DNA of 64,000 nt, from assembly GCA_963828715.1 (NCBI GenBank), contig CAWHFX010000013.1, forward strand, positions 238,473 to 302,472, written 5' to 3'. The notes under the pieces were generated by a model that was not told where the DNA came from, did no database searches, and saw only the letters and a program-made list of their open reading frames with translations. The position numbers and the translations under genes are program-made. This DNA comes from JAQGMV01 sp963828715 (GTDB taxonomy: Bacteria; Pseudomonadota; Gammaproteobacteria; Burkholderiales; SG8-41). This document shows, one piece after another, positions 62,721 to 64,000 of this stretch; the first letter of the stretch is position 1; every line of letters starts with the position of its first letter.

Positions 62721-64000
62721 ATGCTAAACGACGAATTTAAAACGCTTAAAACATTCGATGCGGGTAAAGGCCGCGAAGGTTTTCTTCATTCGCTGCCGGC
62801 ACTGGAGGAACAGGGCATTGGCAAAATCTCGCGGTTGCCGGTAAGCATCCGGATTGTCCTCGAATCGGTGTTGCGCAATTGCGACGGGAAAAAGGTCCGA
62901 CGCAAAGATGTTGAAGCGCTTGCAAAATGGAACGCGAAATCACCCGCGAACGAGGAGATCCCATTCGTCGTTGCGCGCATTGTTTTGCAGGACTTCACCG
63001 GAGTTCCGCTGATTGTCGACCTCGCGGCGATGCGCAGTGCTGTGCAACGGCTCGGACGCGACCCGAAGATCATCGAGCCGCTTGTGCCGGTCGATCTGGT
63101 TGTCGATCACTCTGTGCAGGTCGATTTCTTCGGTTCGCCGCGCGCGTTGGAACTCAATTTGGACATGGAGTTCAAGCGCAATCGCGAGCGTTACCAGTTT
63201 CTCAAATGGGGACAGCAGGCTTTCAAGACTTTCCAGCTCATTCCGCCGGGAATCGGCATCGTGCATCAGGTGAATCTGGAATACCTCGCGAAAGGCGTGT
63301 TGAGCCAGAGTCAGAAGTCAGAGGTCGAGGTCGGAAATCTTTTTCCCCGATACACTCGTCGGTACGGATTCGCATACGACCATGATCAACGGGCTCGGCG
63401 TGGTTGGCTGGGGCGTGGGTGGAATTGAGGCGGAAGCCGGGATGCTCGGGCAGCCGGTTTACTTTTTGACGCCGGAAGTGGTGGGCGTGCACCTGACCGG
63501 GCAATTGCGCGAAGGTGTGACAGCAACCGATCTCGTTTTGCACATCACGCAGTTGCTTCGCGCGCGAAAGGTCGTTGGCAAATTCGTTGAGTTTTACGGT
63601 GAGGGCGCCGCGTCGCTGCCGGTGCCTGACCGCGCAACCATCGGCAATATGTCGCCCGAGTACCGGTGCGACGATGGGTTTTTTCCCGGTTGACCACGAG
63701 TCAGTGAATTATTTGCGGGCTACGGGACGCACCGAAGAGCAATGCCTTGCTTTCGAAAATTATTTTCGCGCGCAGAACATGTTTGGCATGCCGCGAAAAG
63801 GCGAAATTGATTACAGCGTTGAGATCGATTTGGATCTCGCAGACGTGCAGCCGAGCGTCGCCGGACCGAAGCGGCCGCAGGACCGGATTGATTTGCCAGA
63901 GCTCGGGAAAAGGTTTCGCGAACTCCTTGAAACACCGGTGCACGACGGCGGCTACGGAAAGAAACAGGTCGATCTTCGCGAAAAGCATGGCGATTGGTGG
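62721..64000 (+). CDS. acnA: Aconitate hydratase AcnA, N-terminal part (two inserted bases; cut by window edge)
   Basis: TCA-cycle enzyme converting citrate and isocitrate. Frame 1 runs from ATG 62721 through ARIVLQDFTGVP and VPVDLVVDHSVQVD to HQVNLEYLAKGVL. An extra C near 63,347 (in TTTTTCCCCGAT) shifts the frame, and DTLVGTDSHTTMINGLGVVG continues in frame 2. A second extra C near 63,663 shifts again and MGFFPVDHESVNYLRATGRT runs to the edge. Both shifts hide strongly conserved catalytic segments, so sequence error is more likely than gene death. The cluster Cys residues lie beyond the window. Confidence 0.88.

Overview
The window joins two unlike genomes. Positions 1 to about 57,380 look like a GC-rich betaproteobacterium (Burkholderiales-like). 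The signs are a 14-gene nuo operon preceded by tRNA-Leu(GAG) and secG, several Bug/TctC-type tricarboxylate receptors, an rpfF-type DSF synthase, and a NUDIX gene behind nuoN. From about 57,380 to the end, base composition drops and the genes (dxs, rnpB, a DUF456 protein, a peroxiredoxin, acnA) look like another phylum, most likely Verrucomicrobia. The join cuts secG and dxs, both core genes, at the same nucleotide, so a metagenomic assembly chimera is the simplest reading.

Layout, left part. (1) 1-7.3 kb: a glycan or lipid modification locus with a GT4 glycosyltransferase (cut by the left edge), a cytochrome P450, a divergent GMC oxidoreductase, a small membrane protein, a fusion of two copies of the same membrane module to an FAD oxidoreductase, and a GT2 glycosyltransferase. 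(2) 7.3-26.3 kb: a long minus-strand catabolic cluster with two M24 creatinase-like proteins, an FMN hydroxy-acid oxidase, a 3-hydroxyisobutyrate-dehydrogenase-like enzyme, a sulfurtransferase, a complete E1alpha/E1beta/E2 2-oxo acid (or acetoin) dehydrogenase set, an amidohydrolase, three paralogous DHPONH-type alpha/beta hydrolases, a Tat-exported LVIVD-repeat protein, two intact and one broken Bug receptor, and an NMT1-like binding protein. It is divergent from a GntR/FadR regulator (26.45-27.15 kb) whose likely operator, three TGAACCAAT-type half-sites, lies between the two. (3) 27.3-36 kb: a membrane-spermidine-synthase fusion, a threonine/serine dehydratase, a two-gene molybdenum hydroxylase, DUF465, dsbB, arfB and two cytochromes c. 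(4) 36-41.6 kb: a bifunctional Aas-like acyltransferase/acyl-ACP synthetase divergent from rpfF, followed by a MerR-PAS-GGDEF-EAL protein. This is a possible DSF to c-di-GMP signalling module. (5) 41.7-57.05 kb: NUDIX, nuoN to nuoA, tRNA-Leu and a secG fragment, all on the minus strand.

Right part (57.38-64 kb): dxs lacking its 5' end, a polytopic membrane protein, rnpB with an intrinsic terminator (minus strand), DUF456, a peroxiredoxin, and acnA running off the window.

Quality caveat. At least 14 single-base insertions break eight conserved genes (dsbB, the c556 gene, aas, nuoG, nuoF, nuoC, nuoA, acnA). I found no deletions, and each damaged gene's length modulo 3 matches its number of insertions. 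These look like sequence errors, so the genes are annotated across the frameshifts as single genes and not as pseudogenes. None was found in the first 33 kb.
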